From Psychrobacillus lasiicapitis (GTDB lineage Bacteria > Bacillota > Bacilli > Bacillales_A > Planococcaceae), in the NCBI RefSeq assembly GCF_006861795.1, contig NZ_VDGH01000002.1, forward strand, positions 124,001 to 188,000: a DNA stretch of 64,000 nt, read 5' to 3'. The stretch's first letter is position 1; each line of letters starts with the position of its first letter. Of the stretch, positions 26,551 through 36,131 are shown piece by piece. Under the pieces are notes generated by a model. The model ran no database searches and was not told the DNA's origin. It saw only the letters and a program-made list of their open reading frames with translations. The position numbers and the translations under genes were made by a program.

Positions 26551-26861
26551 GTTCATTTCCTCCTTTAGTGTTCTGTTATCCATTTGATAAGTATATACCC
26601 TAACCAGTTTCACAAATAAACTAAAGATCTGAAATATGAATCAAATATCACGCGTAAAGAAGTGAGACTTATAGACTAACGGAGTGGGATTGATGAAAAA
26701 TAACTCTCTACATTAAGAAGTATTCCACATTATGTGTTTCTCATGTATGACACAAAAAAAGAAGTTTTTCATGCATGAATAGAAATCTAATATCCTTTCC
26801 CATTTTAGTAACAAGTAGTATGATTCTTTTTAAGGAAGTTATACTTTTAGGAGATGTTTGT

Positions 26862-28250
26862 ATGTATTTTGACTTTCAGCAATTAGATAAAATGATGAAG
26901 GAACATCAAGCTTTTTTTGACACCGGAATAACTAAAACCACTAAATTTCGAATAGAACAATTAACAATATTAAAAAAGACAATTAAAAGATATGAAAAAG
27001 ATGTCATACAGGCACTTTATCAAGATCTTAGAAAAAGTGAGTTTGAAGCCTATACAACGGAAATTGGTTTAGTGTACGACAATATTGCATTTATGATAAA
27101 ACATTTGGAAGAATGGATGGAGCCGAAACAAGTAAAAACACCGCTTGCACTAATGCCTTCGAAAAGTTTTATTGTGCCTGATCCATATGGAACGGTTTTA
27201 ATTATTGCTCCGTTTAACTATCCATTTCAATTAGTAATGGAGCCATTGCTTGGAGCAATAGCTGGAGGGAATTGTGCAGTTATAAAGCCTTCTGAAGCGA
27301 CACCATATACAACAAAGATCATACAAAAAATAATTGGAGAGGCTTTTAATCCGATTTATGTTCGAGTAGTGGAAGGTGAGAAGGAAGAAACTTCTCTACT
27401 TATCCATGCTCCATTTGATTTTATCTTTTTTACTGGAAGTGTGAAGGTAGGAAAATTAGTTATGAAAGCAGCTGCTGAAAGACTCACTCCAGTTGCGCTC
27501 GAGCTAGGGGGAAAAAGTCCAGCAATCGTTGATCATACAGCTAATTTAGAGCTAGCGGCGAAGAGAATTGTTTGGGGAAAATTCATAAATGCAGGACAAA
27601 CTTGCATTGCTCCTGATTATGTCGTCGTAGAAGAAACTGTGAAAGAAAAATTTATCGAGCTTTTAAAACAAGCTATTTTGCAGTTTTACGGAAAGTCCAT
27701 CCAAGATAGTCCGGACCTTGGTAGAATTGTGAATCCAAATCATATTAGCCGTTTACAAGCCATTTTAGAAAAAGAGAAAGACCAAATCATTTTCGGTGGA
27801 AGGACCGATAGCGCGGATTTATATATAGAGCCAACTTTACTCGCAGGGATAGATTTTTCAAGCCCATCCATGGAAGATGAGTTATTTGGACCAATATTAC
27901 CTATCATAGGTTATACCGATCTACCAGCGATAATTCGACAAATTCGTAAATTACCAAAACCGCTTGCTGCATATATGTTTAGTGAGCACGAACGGGCACA
28001 ACAATACTTTTTGGAGGAACTGCCATTTGGAGGAGGCTGTATAAATGATACAATTTCGCATGCAGGAAGTGCATACTTACCGTTCGGTGGTGTAGGTAAT
28101 TCTGGGATTGGGTCATATCACGGTGAAGCGAGCTTTACTTTATTCACACACCAAAAGTCTGTTATTAAAAAAAGTACAAACCTACCTGTGAATGTAGTGT
28201 TCCCACCTTATAAAAATAAAGTAAAACTAGTGCGTACTCTTTTGAAATAA
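26862..28250 (+). CDS. Aldehyde dehydrogenase, class 3 (YwdH/AlkH-like)
   Basis: A 462-residue NAD(P)-dependent aldehyde dehydrogenase. Features include the cofactor loop FFTGSVKVGKLV, the catalytic Glu in ALELGGKSPAIV and the nucleophile in INAGQTCIAPDYV, and the C-terminal VGNSGIGSYHGEASFTLFTHQKSV. The short class 3 form acts on medium- or long-chain and aromatic aldehydes. The frame extends upstream to 26775; TTAGGAG at 26848-26854 and the usual N-terminus favour ATG 26862. It stands alone between a terminator and the M42 peptidase gene. Confidence 0.92.
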   Translation: MYFDFQQLDKMMKEHQAFFDTGITKTTKFRIEQLTILKKTIKRYEKDVIQALYQDLRKSEFEAYTTEIGLVYDNIAFMIKHLEEWMEPKQVKTPLALMPSKSFIVPDPYGTVLIIAPFNYPFQLVMEPLLGAIAGGNCAVIKPSEATPYTTKIIQKIIGEAFNPIYVRVVEGEKEETSLLIHAPFDFIFFTGSVKVGKLVMKAAAERLTPVALELGGKSPAIVDHTANLELAAKRIVWGKFINAGQTCIAPDYVVVEETVKEKFIELLKQAILQFYGKSIQDSPDLGRIVNPNHISRLQAILEKEKDQIIFGGRTDSADLYIEPTLLAGIDFSSPSMEDELFGPILPIIGYTDLPAIIRQIRKLPKPLAAYMFSEHERAQQYFLEELPFGGGCINDTISHAGSAYLPFGGVGNSGIGSYHGEASFTLFTHQKSVIKKSTNLPVNVVFPPYKNKVKLVRTLLK

Positions 28251-28334
28251 TAAGTGGAACATCAGAGTGAAAGTTCACTTTTACGATAGAAAAGATTTTT
28301 GTTACTATAGAAAGAAGACTAGGAGGGAATAGGA

Positions 28335-29384
28335 ATGTCGTTTACCTTTAACAAAGAAGAGACCGTTACATTATTAAAACAATTAGTGGAAATACCAAGT
28401 CCGTCCGGATTTACACAAGAAATTATGGACTTTATGGAGAATATATTAAAAGAGCTTCAAGTTCCTTATATTCGTACAAATAAAGGAGCGTTAATCGCTA
28501 CTATTAAAGGGGAAGATGATACAAAACATCGTCTTTTGACAGCTCATACCGATACGTTAGGAGCAATGGTAAAGGAAGTAAAATCAAGCGGAAGATTAAA
28601 ACTAACAATGGTTGGCGGTTTTAATTGGAATGCCGTTGAAGGTGAATATTGCACGATTCATACAGCAAGTGGTAAAAAAATTCGTGGAACAATTCTTATG
28701 CATCAAACAACCGTCCATGTATATAAAAACGCAAGTACTCTACCTAGAGATGAACAAAATATTGAAGTGCGAATCGATGAGAAAGTAACAAATGCAGAGG
28801 AAACAAGAGCACTGGGAATTGAAGTAGGAGATTTTGTATCATTCGATCCGCGCTTCGAGGAAACAGACACAGGCTTTATCAAATCTCGTCATCTAGATGA
28901 TAAAGCAAGTACAGCACTATTATTACAGCTTATTAAAACATTAAAAGAGAGTGATGTAGCTTTACCGCATACCACACATTTTTATATATCCAACAATGAG
29001 GAAATAGGGTATGGTGGAAATTCAAATATACCTGCACAAACAGTAGAATATATTGCTGTAGATATGGGAGCAATTGGAGATGGCCAAACATCTGACGAAT
29101 ATACTGTATCTATATGTGCGAAGGACTCTTCAGGACCGTATCATTACGAATTGACGCGACAATTAGTGAGTATGGCACAGCAAGGAAATATTGACTACAA
29201 ATTAGACATCTATCCTTATTATGGCTCCGATGCTTCAGCTGCCATTCGTGCAGGATTTGATGTGAAGCATGCGCTATTTGGCCCGGGAATTGAAGCTTCC
29301 CATGCATATGAGCGTACACATATAGATTCTCTAAAGAATACAGCAGAGCTTCTATACGCATATGTAAACTCAAAAATTTTGTAA
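28335..29384 (+). CDS. M42-family metallopeptidase (glutamyl aminopeptidase/endoglucanase-like)
   Basis: A 349-residue co-catalytic metalloenzyme of the M42 family. Metal and catalytic residues are visible in TAHTDT, SRHLDDKAS, SNNEEIGYGG, YIAVDMGAIG and the C-terminal GIEASHAYERTH. Members are cytosolic aminopeptidases forming dodecamers. AGGAGGGAATAGG precedes the ATG. It is close to the B. subtilis YhfE/YtoP/YsdC group; I cannot tell which. Confidence 0.92.
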   Translation: MSFTFNKEETVTLLKQLVEIPSPSGFTQEIMDFMENILKELQVPYIRTNKGALIATIKGEDDTKHRLLTAHTDTLGAMVKEVKSSGRLKLTMVGGFNWNAVEGEYCTIHTASGKKIRGTILMHQTTVHVYKNASTLPRDEQNIEVRIDEKVTNAEETRALGIEVGDFVSFDPRFEETDTGFIKSRHLDDKASTALLLQLIKTLKESDVALPHTTHFYISNNEEIGYGGNSNIPAQTVEYIAVDMGAIGDGQTSDEYTVSICAKDSSGPYHYELTRQLVSMAQQGNIDYKLDIYPYYGSDASAAIRAGFDVKHALFGPGIEASHAYERTHIDSLKNTAELLYAYVNSKIL

Positions 29385-29411
29385 GAATCGGCGAAAACCG
29401 ATTCTTTTTTA
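29383..29411 (+). terminator. Terminator after the M42 peptidase gene
   Basis: AAGAATCGG/CCGATTCTT stem and T6, beginning at the stop codon. Confidence 0.85.
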
Positions 29412-29472
29412 CTTGTTTTTTTGGCCTTAAATCCATATGATAAATAAGTGAATAAGAAGGAGATATAACAGA

Positions 29473-31047
29473 ATGGATATAAAAACACAAGATGAAATAT
29501 TAAAAAGAAGAACCTTTGCAATCATTTCTCACCCGGATGCTGGTAAAACAACTATTACGGAAAAGCTTTTATACTTTGGTGGAGCAATTCGTGATGCAGG
29601 AACAGTAAAAGGGAAGAAGTCAGGGAAATTTGCAACATCAGACTGGATGGAAATTGAGAAACAACGTGGTATTTCCGTTACATCATCCGTTATGCAATTC
29701 GATTTTAATGATTGCAGGATTAATATATTAGATACACCTGGTCACCAAGATTTCAGTGAAGATACGTATCGTACTTTAATGGCTGTCGATAGTGCAGTAA
29801 TGATTGTGGATGCCGCCAAAGGGATTGAAGCACAAACATTGAAATTATTTAAAGTTTGTCGTATGCGAGGAATTCCGATTTTCACGTTTATCAATAAACT
29901 GGATCGCCAAGGGAAAGAGCCGCTGGAACTAATGGAAGAATTAGAAGAAGTACTAGGGATTCAATCTTATGCAATGAACTGGCCAATCGGTATGGGTAAA
30001 GAGTTTTTAGGGATCTATGATCGCTATAATAACCGAATCGAACAATTCCGTACGGAAGAAGAGGAACGATTCCTGCCTTTAGATGAAGACGGTGAATTAG
30101 CGGTCGATCATTCCATGAAACAAACTTCCTATTATACGCAAGCAATGGAAGATATAATGCTTTTAAATGAAGCAGGAAATGATTTTGATAAAGAAAAAGT
30201 ACTTGCAGGAGATTTAACTCCGGTATTTTTCGGCAGTGCTTTAACCAATTTCGGAGTCCAAACATTTTTAGAAACATACTTACAATTTGCACCGACACCT
30301 CAACCTCGTCACACGAACAATGAAGAAGAGGTGAACCCTTTAAACGAAGAATTCTCTGGCTTCATTTTCAAAATTCAAGCGAATATGAACCCGGCCCACC
30401 GAGACCGTATTGCATTCGTTCGAATTGTTTCCGGGAAGTTTGAAAGAGGTATGACAATAACACTTGCTCGAACGGGGAAAACTTTTAAAGTAACACAATC
30501 TACGCAGTTTTTAGCGGATGACCGTGAAACAGTAGAAACGGCTGTAGCGGGAGATATTATCGGTCTTTATGATGTTGGTAACTATCAAATTGGAGATACC
30601 GTAGTTGGTGGGAAGAAGGCATTCCAATATGAAGCACTTCCTCAATTTACACCGGAATTATTCGTAAAAGTTACAGCGAAAAACGTATTGAAGTCTAAGC
30701 ACTTCCATAAAGGTATTTTACAACTAGTACAAGAAGGTGCGATTCAATATTATAAAACACTGCATACTGAAGAAGTTATTTTAGGAGCAGTTGGACAGCT
30801 TCAATTTGAAGTATTTGAGCATCGTATGAAAAACGAATACAACGTAGAGGTTCGCATGGAACCGATTGGATCGAAAGTAGCTCGTTGGATTGAAAACGAA
30901 GAAGACGTGAAAGAGTCAATGACTGGTCCGCGTAGCATGCTTGTAAAAGATCGCTACGACAACTATGTTTTCCTATTTGAAAATGAGTTTGCCACACGTT
31001 GGTTCCAAGACAAGTATGAGCATATTAAGCTGTATAATCTGCTTTAA
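29473..31047 (+). CDS. prfC: Peptide chain release factor 3
   Basis: A 524-residue translational GTPase. G-box motifs are [17 protein letters not shown] and NKLDRQ. The protein starts like RF3 ([20 protein letters not shown]) and has the RF3-specific C-terminal domain. RF3 recycles RF1 and RF2 from the ribosome after peptide release. B. subtilis 168 lacks it, so its presence helps place the organism outside that species group. AAGGAGATATAAC precedes the ATG. Confidence 0.96.
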   Translation: MDIKTQDEILKRRTFAIISHPDAGKTTITEKLLYFGGAIRDAGTVKGKKSGKFATSDWMEIEKQRGISVTSSVMQFDFNDCRINILDTPGHQDFSEDTYRTLMAVDSAVMIVDAAKGIEAQTLKLFKVCRMRGIPIFTFINKLDRQGKEPLELMEELEEVLGIQSYAMNWPIGMGKEFLGIYDRYNNRIEQFRTEEEERFLPLDEDGELAVDHSMKQTSYYTQAMEDIMLLNEAGNDFDKEKVLAGDLTPVFFGSALTNFGVQTFLETYLQFAPTPQPRHTNNEEEVNPLNEEFSGFIFKIQANMNPAHRDRIAFVRIVSGKFERGMTITLARTGKTFKVTQSTQFLADDRETVETAVAGDIIGLYDVGNYQIGDTVVGGKKAFQYEALPQFTPELFVKVTAKNVLKSKHFHKGILQLVQEGAIQYYKTLHTEEVILGAVGQLQFEVFEHRMKNEYNVEVRMEPIGSKVARWIENEEDVKESMTGPRSMLVKDRYDNYVFLFENEFATRWFQDKYEHIKLYNLL

Positions 31048-31052
31048 GCAAG

Positions 31053-31084
31053 AAGACCGCCTTTTATGAGGTGGTCTTTTCTTT
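31053..31084 (+). terminator. Terminator after prfC
   Basis: AAGACCGCCT and AGGTGGTCTT stem (one G-T pair) with a T-rich tail. Confidence 0.8.
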
Positions 31085-31108
31085 TGGAATTGCTAGAGAG
31101 ATTGTTCG

Positions 31109-31378
31109 GATCTTAAGATAGAAATCTTGAATCGCAAGATAGACCCATGTAATCGCAAAGTAGATCCCCGAAATCGCAAAATAGCACTCAAGAATCGCAA
31201 GATGAATTCAAATCGCAATATAGATTCCAAAAATCGCAAGATAGACATCTCAAATCGCAAAGTAGACCGCCGAAATCGCAAAATCCCTCTCAAGAATCTT
31301 AAGATAGATAATTCAAATCGCAAGATCCCCATCAATAATCGCAAAATCCTCCCCCAGAATCACAAAATCCACCCTTTA
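31109..31378. repeat. 21-bp degenerate tandem repeat array 2
   Basis: Thirteen units begin at 31109, 31130, 31151, 31172, 31193, 31211, 31232, 31253, 31274, 31295, 31316, 31337 and 31358. All steps are 21 bases except one of 18. The core is AATCGCAAnATAGA, with 7-8 variable bases between cores. The plus-strand frame through it would read Asn-Arg-Lys-Ile heptads but has no ribosome site. It ends just before the promoter of the RND gene. Confidence 0.92.
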
Positions 31379-31414
31379 AACAGCATTCTTCTTTATTTTT
31401 CGTCCATATTAAAT

Positions 31415-31443
31415 TTGAACTCTTTCCGCCTAAAGCATATGAT
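31415..31443 (+). promoter_or_regulatory. Promoter of the RND exporter gene
   Basis: TTGAAC (31415-31420), 17-base spacer, TATGAT (31438-31443). The ribosome site AAGGTGG follows at 31460. Confidence 0.65.
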
Positions 31444-31474
31444 AGTATTAGCAAATAAGAAGGTGGACCCAACG

Positions 31475-34400
31475 ATGAATATAAGTAATTTCTCTATAAA
31501 AAGGCCGGTATTTACAACGGTAATCATGTTTTTAATCATCATATTAGGTGGAGTTTCATTTTTTAAAATACCAATTACGCTCATCCCAGACTTAAATCCG
31601 CCAGTAGCTGTTGTGGTAGCGAGTTATCCTGGAGCAAGTCCAGTAGAAGTGAATGAAAAAATTACAAAGCCACTAGAAACTTCGTTAAGTACGTTGCCTG
31701 GTATTAAATCCATAAAAAGTACATCTCAAGAAGGTGCTAATTTTATATTACTGGAATTTGAATGGTCAACTGATATGGATGATGTTGAACTAGATGTGAT
31801 GCAACGACTAGATATGACGGTATTACCAGAAGATGCGCTCAAACCACAGTTTATAAAATTTGATCCCTCCCAGTTTCCAGTCATCCAACTTGCATTAAGT
31901 GGATCGAGCACATCTGAAGACATTCGTTTAGTAGCTGAAAAACTAGAGAAAGATCTTGTGAGTACGGAAGGTGTAGCAAGTGTTAATGTGTCTGGTTCGA
32001 TTGTTGAAGAAGTGCAAATTCAACTGAATCAGCAAAAATTAGAAGAAAAAGGGCTTACCCAAGCCGATATTGTGCAATTAATTCAAGCAAATAATATATC
32101 GCTTCCTGGAAATCCAATTGAAACGGCAGATAAAAAATACCTTACTACTCGAATAGTTAGCACACTTACAACAGTAGAAGACATTAACAATCTCGTTATT
32201 ACAGTCAACCCAATGGATGGGGAAAAAGTAACAATCGCGGATGTTGCTAGTGTAGAACTAACTGAGCAAGCACAAAATTCGGATACAAGAGCGAATGATG
32301 AGCCAGCCGTTTTATTATCCGTTTTTCAAGAATCGGGAGCAAATACAGCTAGTGTTTCCAAAGCATTTCAACAAGCATTGGACGAGCAGCTTGCGAAAGA
32401 AGCTTATAAAGATATAAAAGCAAATATTCTATTTGATCAAGGAGACTATGTAAAAGCAGCTATAGATAATATTGGGACGAGCCTTATTTCTGGAGCTGTT
32501 TTAGCAATGCTTGTGCTATTCGTCTTTTTAAAAGGCATTAAGAGCCCTATAGTTATTGGAATCGCTATTCCGTATTCGGTTATCGTCACTTTTGTTCTAA
32601 TTTATTTTGCAGGGTTCTCTTTGAATATTATGACGTTGGGTGCACTTGCACTTGGTATTGGGATGCTAGTGGATAATGCCATTGTCGTAATAGAAAATAT
32701 TGAAAGGCATTTAGGTCTAGGAAAGAATCCAAAAGAAGCAGCAATGATCGGAACAAAAGAAGTTGCCGGTGCAATTACTGCTTCAACATTAACAACTGTC
32801 GCAGTTTTTGTTCCAGTTTTATTTTTATCTGGCTTGATCGGTCAAATTTTTACAGAGTTTGCTTTAACCATTTCGTTTAGTTTATTTGCATCGTTAATAG
32901 TTGCATTGACGGTAGTTCCTATGATGGCGAGTAGAATGTTGAAGAAGCCAAGAGGAAATATTGAAGCAAAAAGACGTCGATCAAAGGCGTATAACAATTT
33001 TGAGCGATCGGTCAGATGGGCTCTATCTCATCGGTTAATCATCCTTTCGATTACGATTGTTTTATTAGTTATTTCTACGATTGGCTTATTCCGTGTTGGT
33101 ACAGAATTTTTACCGGTGACGGATGAAGGCTTTGTAACGATTGCTGTAAGGCTAGAAAATGGCGCTGCTTTAGCAGCAACTGATGAAGTAGTAAAGAAAA
33201 TAGAACAGCAATTACAAAAAGAAGAGGATGTGGAAGTTTACGTAAGCTTTGTCGGTGGCACTCAAGAAGGGCAGTCAAGAGGAACATCCATGTCCAATCG
33301 GGCAGAAATATATGTGAAAATGATTCCTTTAGAAAAAAGAGAGCGTTCTATTTTCACCTTTGTTGATGAAGTACAGCCTAAAGTAAAAGAGATAGCTGGA
33401 GAAAATGTAGAAGTGAACTTTAACATGCAAACTGCTGCAGGTTCGGCACCAAATTCAATCTCTTTCACCGTATCTTCTGTAGACAACGAACAGCTTAATA
33501 AATCAGTGCATGCAATTATCGATGAAGTAGAAAAAATGCCAGGTGTTATTAGCTTTAGAAATGATTTAACAGAGACTATTGAAGAAGTACAAATTACTGT
33601 AAAGCGAGAAGCTGCATTAGAATATGGATTCGCGCCAGTTCAAATAGCTCAAACTGTCAATAACGTAACAAGAGGAGCATTTGCTACGCAAATTATTTCC
33701 GAGCAAGAAGATGTGTATGGAGTTTATGTTCAATATGATGAAGCTTTTAGAAACAGTGTTGATCAATTGAAACAATTAAAACTAAGAACTCCTTCAGGAC
33801 TATATATCACGTTGCAAGATGTGGCGGATGTTGAAATTGCAGAAGGACCATTAACGATCCGAAGAGTGGATCAGGCAGGAGCAGTAACTTTTACGATTAA
33901 GTATGAGTCAACTTATTCGTTAGGAGCTATGTCTGATATGGTCGATGAAGCAATAGACAAGGCGGCAGTAGAAGACAATGTAAGTGTCTCTTTTGGTGGA
34001 GATAGAGAGTTGTTGGATAATGCGAAAAATGATATGATTTTGGCTGTTTTATTAGCCGTGGTGCTTGTGTATATTGTAATGGCCGCACAATTTGAATCTT
34101 ATAAATATCCATTTGTTATTATGTTTACAGTACCTCTTATTACGATTGGTATATTTATCGGCTTATTCACAACGGATACTCCAATAAGTATTTCGGCAGT
34201 AATCGGTATTCTAATATTAGTAGGAATTGTCGTAAATAATGGGATTGTTTTAGTGGATTATATTAACCAGCGTAAAGCACAAGGTAAGGGTTCGTATGAA
34301 GCAATTATAACATCGGTAAAAGACCGGGTGCGTCCTATATTAATGACGGCACTTACAACTATTCTGGGGCTAGTGCCACTCGCTTTAGGAATAGGAGAGG

Positions 34401-34552
34401 GGACAGAAATTAATCAGCCAATGGGTATTACTGTGATCGGTGGTCTGATCAGTTCTACTTTTTTAACTTTATATGTTGTACCGGTAATTTACAGTTTATT
34501 TGATAAAGAGACGAGGAAAAAAGCGTCATCTTTAAATACAATGGATAATTAA
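31475..34552 (+). CDS. RND-family efflux transporter (SwrC/AcrB-like)
   Basis: A 1025-residue resistance-nodulation-division pump with the usual layout: one membrane helix, a large outside loop, six helices, a second loop and five more helices. Motifs include the N-terminal FSIKRPVFTTVIMFLIIILGG, GALALGIGMLVDNAIVVIENIERH with proton-relay Asp residues, and the C-terminal GIVVNNGIVLVDYINQR. No membrane-fusion or outer-membrane partner is nearby, as in B. subtilis SwrC, which exports surfactin. The substrate is unknown. The start is ATG 31475; a frame continuing upstream through the tandem repeats is an artefact. Confidence 0.93.
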   Translation: MNISNFSIKRPVFTTVIMFLIIILGGVSFFKIPITLIPDLNPPVAVVVASYPGASPVEVNEKITKPLETSLSTLPGIKSIKSTSQEGANFILLEFEWSTDMDDVELDVMQRLDMTVLPEDALKPQFIKFDPSQFPVIQLALSGSSTSEDIRLVAEKLEKDLVSTEGVASVNVSGSIVEEVQIQLNQQKLEEKGLTQADIVQLIQANNISLPGNPIETADKKYLTTRIVSTLTTVEDINNLVITVNPMDGEKVTIADVASVELTEQAQNSDTRANDEPAVLLSVFQESGANTASVSKAFQQALDEQLAKEAYKDIKANILFDQGDYVKAAIDNIGTSLISGAVLAMLVLFVFLKGIKSPIVIGIAIPYSVIVTFVLIYFAGFSLNIMTLGALALGIGMLVDNAIVVIENIERHLGLGKNPKEAAMIGTKEVAGAITASTLTTVAVFVPVLFLSGLIGQIFTEFALTISFSLFASLIVALTVVPMMASRMLKKPRGNIEAKRRRSKAYNNFERSVRWALSHRLIILSITIVLLVISTIGLFRVGTEFLPVTDEGFVTIAVRLENGAALAATDEVVKKIEQQLQKEEDVEVYVSFVGGTQEGQSRGTSMSNRAEIYVKMIPLEKRERSIFTFVDEVQPKVKEIAGENVEVNFNMQTAAGSAPNSISFTVSSVDNEQLNKSVHAIIDEVEKMPGVISFRNDLTETIEEVQITVKREAALEYGFAPVQIAQTVNNVTRGAFATQIISEQEDVYGVYVQYDEAFRNSVDQLKQLKLRTPSGLYITLQDVADVEIAEGPLTIRRVDQAGAVTFTIKYESTYSLGAMSDMVDEAIDKAAVEDNVSVSFGGDRELLDNAKNDMILAVLLAVVLVYIVMAAQFESYKYPFVIMFTVPLITIGIFIGLFTTDTPISISAVIGILILVGIVVNNGIVLVDYINQRKAQGKGSYEAIITSVKDRVRPILMTALTTILGLVPLALGIGEGTEINQPMGITVIGGLISSTFLTLYVVPVIYSLFDKETRKKASSLNTMDN

Positions 34553-34612
34553 CCTACAATAAACAGTAGATTGTTCTTATACACTATACACTTTATGTTT
34601 AGGTACTTCTTG

Positions 34613-34650
34613 GTGCGAAAGGGATGCGGCAACCCTTTCGCACTTTTTAT
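34613..34650 (+). terminator. Terminator after the RND gene
   Basis: GTGCGAAAGGG/CCCTTTCGCAC stem around GATGCGGCAA, with T5. A related hairpin occurs in reverse at 48605-48639. Confidence 0.85.
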
Positions 34651-34684
34651 TGTTTCGGAGAAGAGATTGTCCAATTATGAAATG

Positions 34685-34747
34685 CGCAACGTTATAGCCG
34701 TTACTCGCAACATTGTCTGGCATTCGCGCAACATTTATAAATAATGC
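34685..34747. repeat. 21-bp degenerate tandem repeat array 3
   Basis: CGCAAC recurs at 34685, 34706 and 34727, exactly 21 bases apart, with the core CGCAACATT; a weaker fourth copy may follow at 34747. Confidence 0.65.
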
Positions 34748-34796
34748 GTCAGAGTCCTGGTCGTCTTACTCCAAGTAAGTAAGCATTTTTCCGGTG

Positions 34797-34967
34797 ATTT
34801 TCGCTGCAGGTGGCGACTTCGGCGGGATCAAGTGAGTAGAATGAGACTTCACAACGTACGCGCTAGCGGCGGTGAAGGCTCATCGCTCACCCCACGGAAA
34901 GCGTCCGCCTTGCAGCGAAAATATTAGCGGACACTTCATTTAACATACTACGACGCACGTTCCTATT
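34797..34967. repeat. Interspersed GC-rich element, single copy D
   Basis: Both ends carry an inverted TTTTCGCTGCA-type sequence (near 34799 and 34915), around a core with CTCATCGCTCACCCC and GGAAAGCGTCCGCC that matches the reverse of locus B. The outer end TACGACGCACGTTCCTA is a decayed form of the terminal sequence. No gene is present. Confidence 0.65.
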
Positions 34968-35033
34968 TGAAACTTTAGTGGTGTAAGTTTGTTAATTAAT
35001 CGAAAGCTTCACCTTACAATTAAGTAATATATG

Positions 35034-35062
35034 TTTACAAATGGTAAAAGGACCAGTATAAT
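35034..35062 (+). promoter_or_regulatory. Promoter of the riboswitch-terC unit
   Basis: TTTACA (35034-35039), 17-base spacer, TATAAT (35057-35062). Confidence 0.75.
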
Positions 35063-35093
35063 AAAAATCATAATAGAATACACTTTTGACGTA

Positions 35094-35226
35094 TGTCAAA
35101 GGGGAGTAGCTATAGGGAAACCTATTTCATAGTCGTCATTACATGGCTTTTGCCATCGGTTATGATAGCAATTATTAATTTTGCTTAGCAAGACCTTTGC
35201 CTTTTTTTAGGCAAGGGTCTTTTTAT
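35094..35226 (+). ncRNA. yybP-ykoY (Mn2+) riboswitch with terminator
   Basis: The conserved aptamer signature CAAAGGGGAGTAGC (35097-35110) is followed by the second conserved segment GTCGTCATTACA and a short GGC/GCC stem (35134-35158). A terminator (AGACCTTTGCC with its complement and T5, 35190-35226) comes before the terC ribosome site. The yybP-ykoY class senses Mn(2+) and turns on exporters such as TerC/MeeF family proteins, which fits the gene directly downstream. Confidence 0.9.
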
Positions 35227-35247
35227 TTGCAAAAAAGGAGGATATTG

Positions 35248-36039
35248 ATGGATTTAGGAATTTTGTTGGAGTATGGTTGGGTATTACTTGTACTAGTCGG
35301 TTTAGAGGGATTACTTGCAGCCGATAATGCAGTCGTAATGGCTGTAATGGTAAAACATTTACCAAAGGATAAGCAGAAAAAAGCATTATTTTATGGATTA
35401 CTCGGTGCCTTTGTATTTAGATTTTTAGCTTTATTTATGATCACGTTTTTAGTGAACATTTGGCAAGTTCAAGCAATCGGAGCAGCTTACTTGTTATTCA
35501 TCTCCATAAAGCATATTTACGATCAGCGGAAGAGTGGAGACGAAGAGGAATCCGATGGTTTGGAAGAAGCAGCTCAAGGAAAAGAGAAAAAAGGTTCTGG
35601 TTTCTGGATGACTGTTTTAAAAGTAGAGTTAGCGGATATTGCTTTTGCGATTGACTCTATGCTAGCAGCGGTTGCAATTGCCGTTACTTTACCACATGTG
35701 GGTAATTTTGATATTGGTGGCATTAATGCGGGACAATTCTCCGTTATGTTCTTTGGTGGTGTTGTTGGACTAATAATTATGCGATTTGCAGCACATAAAT
35801 TTGTTCAATTATTAGAAAAGTATCCAACGCTTGAAACAGCTGCATTTTTAATCGTTGGTTGGGTAGGGGTTAAACTTGCGGTATTAACACTTTCACATCC
35901 AGGTGTTGGCGTATTAGATGAGCATTTCCCACATTCGACTACTTGGAGTATTATATTCTGGACTGTATTATTTGTTATTGCTATTGGTGGTTATGTACTA
36001 GGAGTAGCAAAATATAAAAACGTTGAAGCAAAGAAATAA
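35248..36039 (+). CDS. TerC-family membrane protein (Mn2+ exporter type, MeeF/MeeY)
   Basis: A 263-residue integral membrane protein of the TerC family with about seven helices. The acidic intramembrane motifs are LEGLLAADNAVVMAVMVKHLP and KVELADIAFAIDSMLAAVA, typical of the YceF/YkoY branch. A charged cytosolic loop (about 90-125) separates the halves. YceF and YkoY (MeeF, MeeY) export Mn(2+), also to metallate secreted enzymes, and are controlled by the same riboswitch. AAAGGAGG precedes ATG 35248; an upstream start at 35197 lies in the terminator. Confidence 0.92.
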   Translation: MDLGILLEYGWVLLVLVGLEGLLAADNAVVMAVMVKHLPKDKQKKALFYGLLGAFVFRFLALFMITFLVNIWQVQAIGAAYLLFISIKHIYDQRKSGDEEESDGLEEAAQGKEKKGSGFWMTVLKVELADIAFAIDSMLAAVAIAVTLPHVGNFDIGGINAGQFSVMFFGGVVGLIIMRFAAHKFVQLLEKYPTLETAAFLIVGWVGVKLAVLTLSHPGVGVLDEHFPHSTTWSIIFWTVLFVIAIGGYVLGVAKYKNVEAKK

Positions 36040-36044
36040 TATGT

Positions 36045-36091
36045 AAGCATAAAAAGATAGTTTTAACTATCTTTTTATGCTTTTTTTTTTT
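36045..36091 (+). terminator. Terminator after terC
   Basis: An 18-bp perfect stem beginning AAGCATAAAAAG with a 2-base loop and ten T. Confidence 0.93.
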
Positions 36092-36131
36092 ACAATGAGT
36101 TAACAGGAATGTCTGAAAGGAACTAATTTGT

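Noticed and set aside
31109-31378. Possible CRISPR array
   Set aside because: Units are 21 bases, cores are degenerate and spacers are 7-8 bases, and no cas genes are near. CRISPR repeats are longer and nearly identical with spacers of about 30 bases or more.
31127-31474. Upstream 116-codon extension of the RND gene reading Asn-Arg-Lys-Ile heptads
   Set aside because: It is the tandem repeat array read in one frame. It lacks a ribosome site, and the promoter and ribosome site for the RND gene lie after it.
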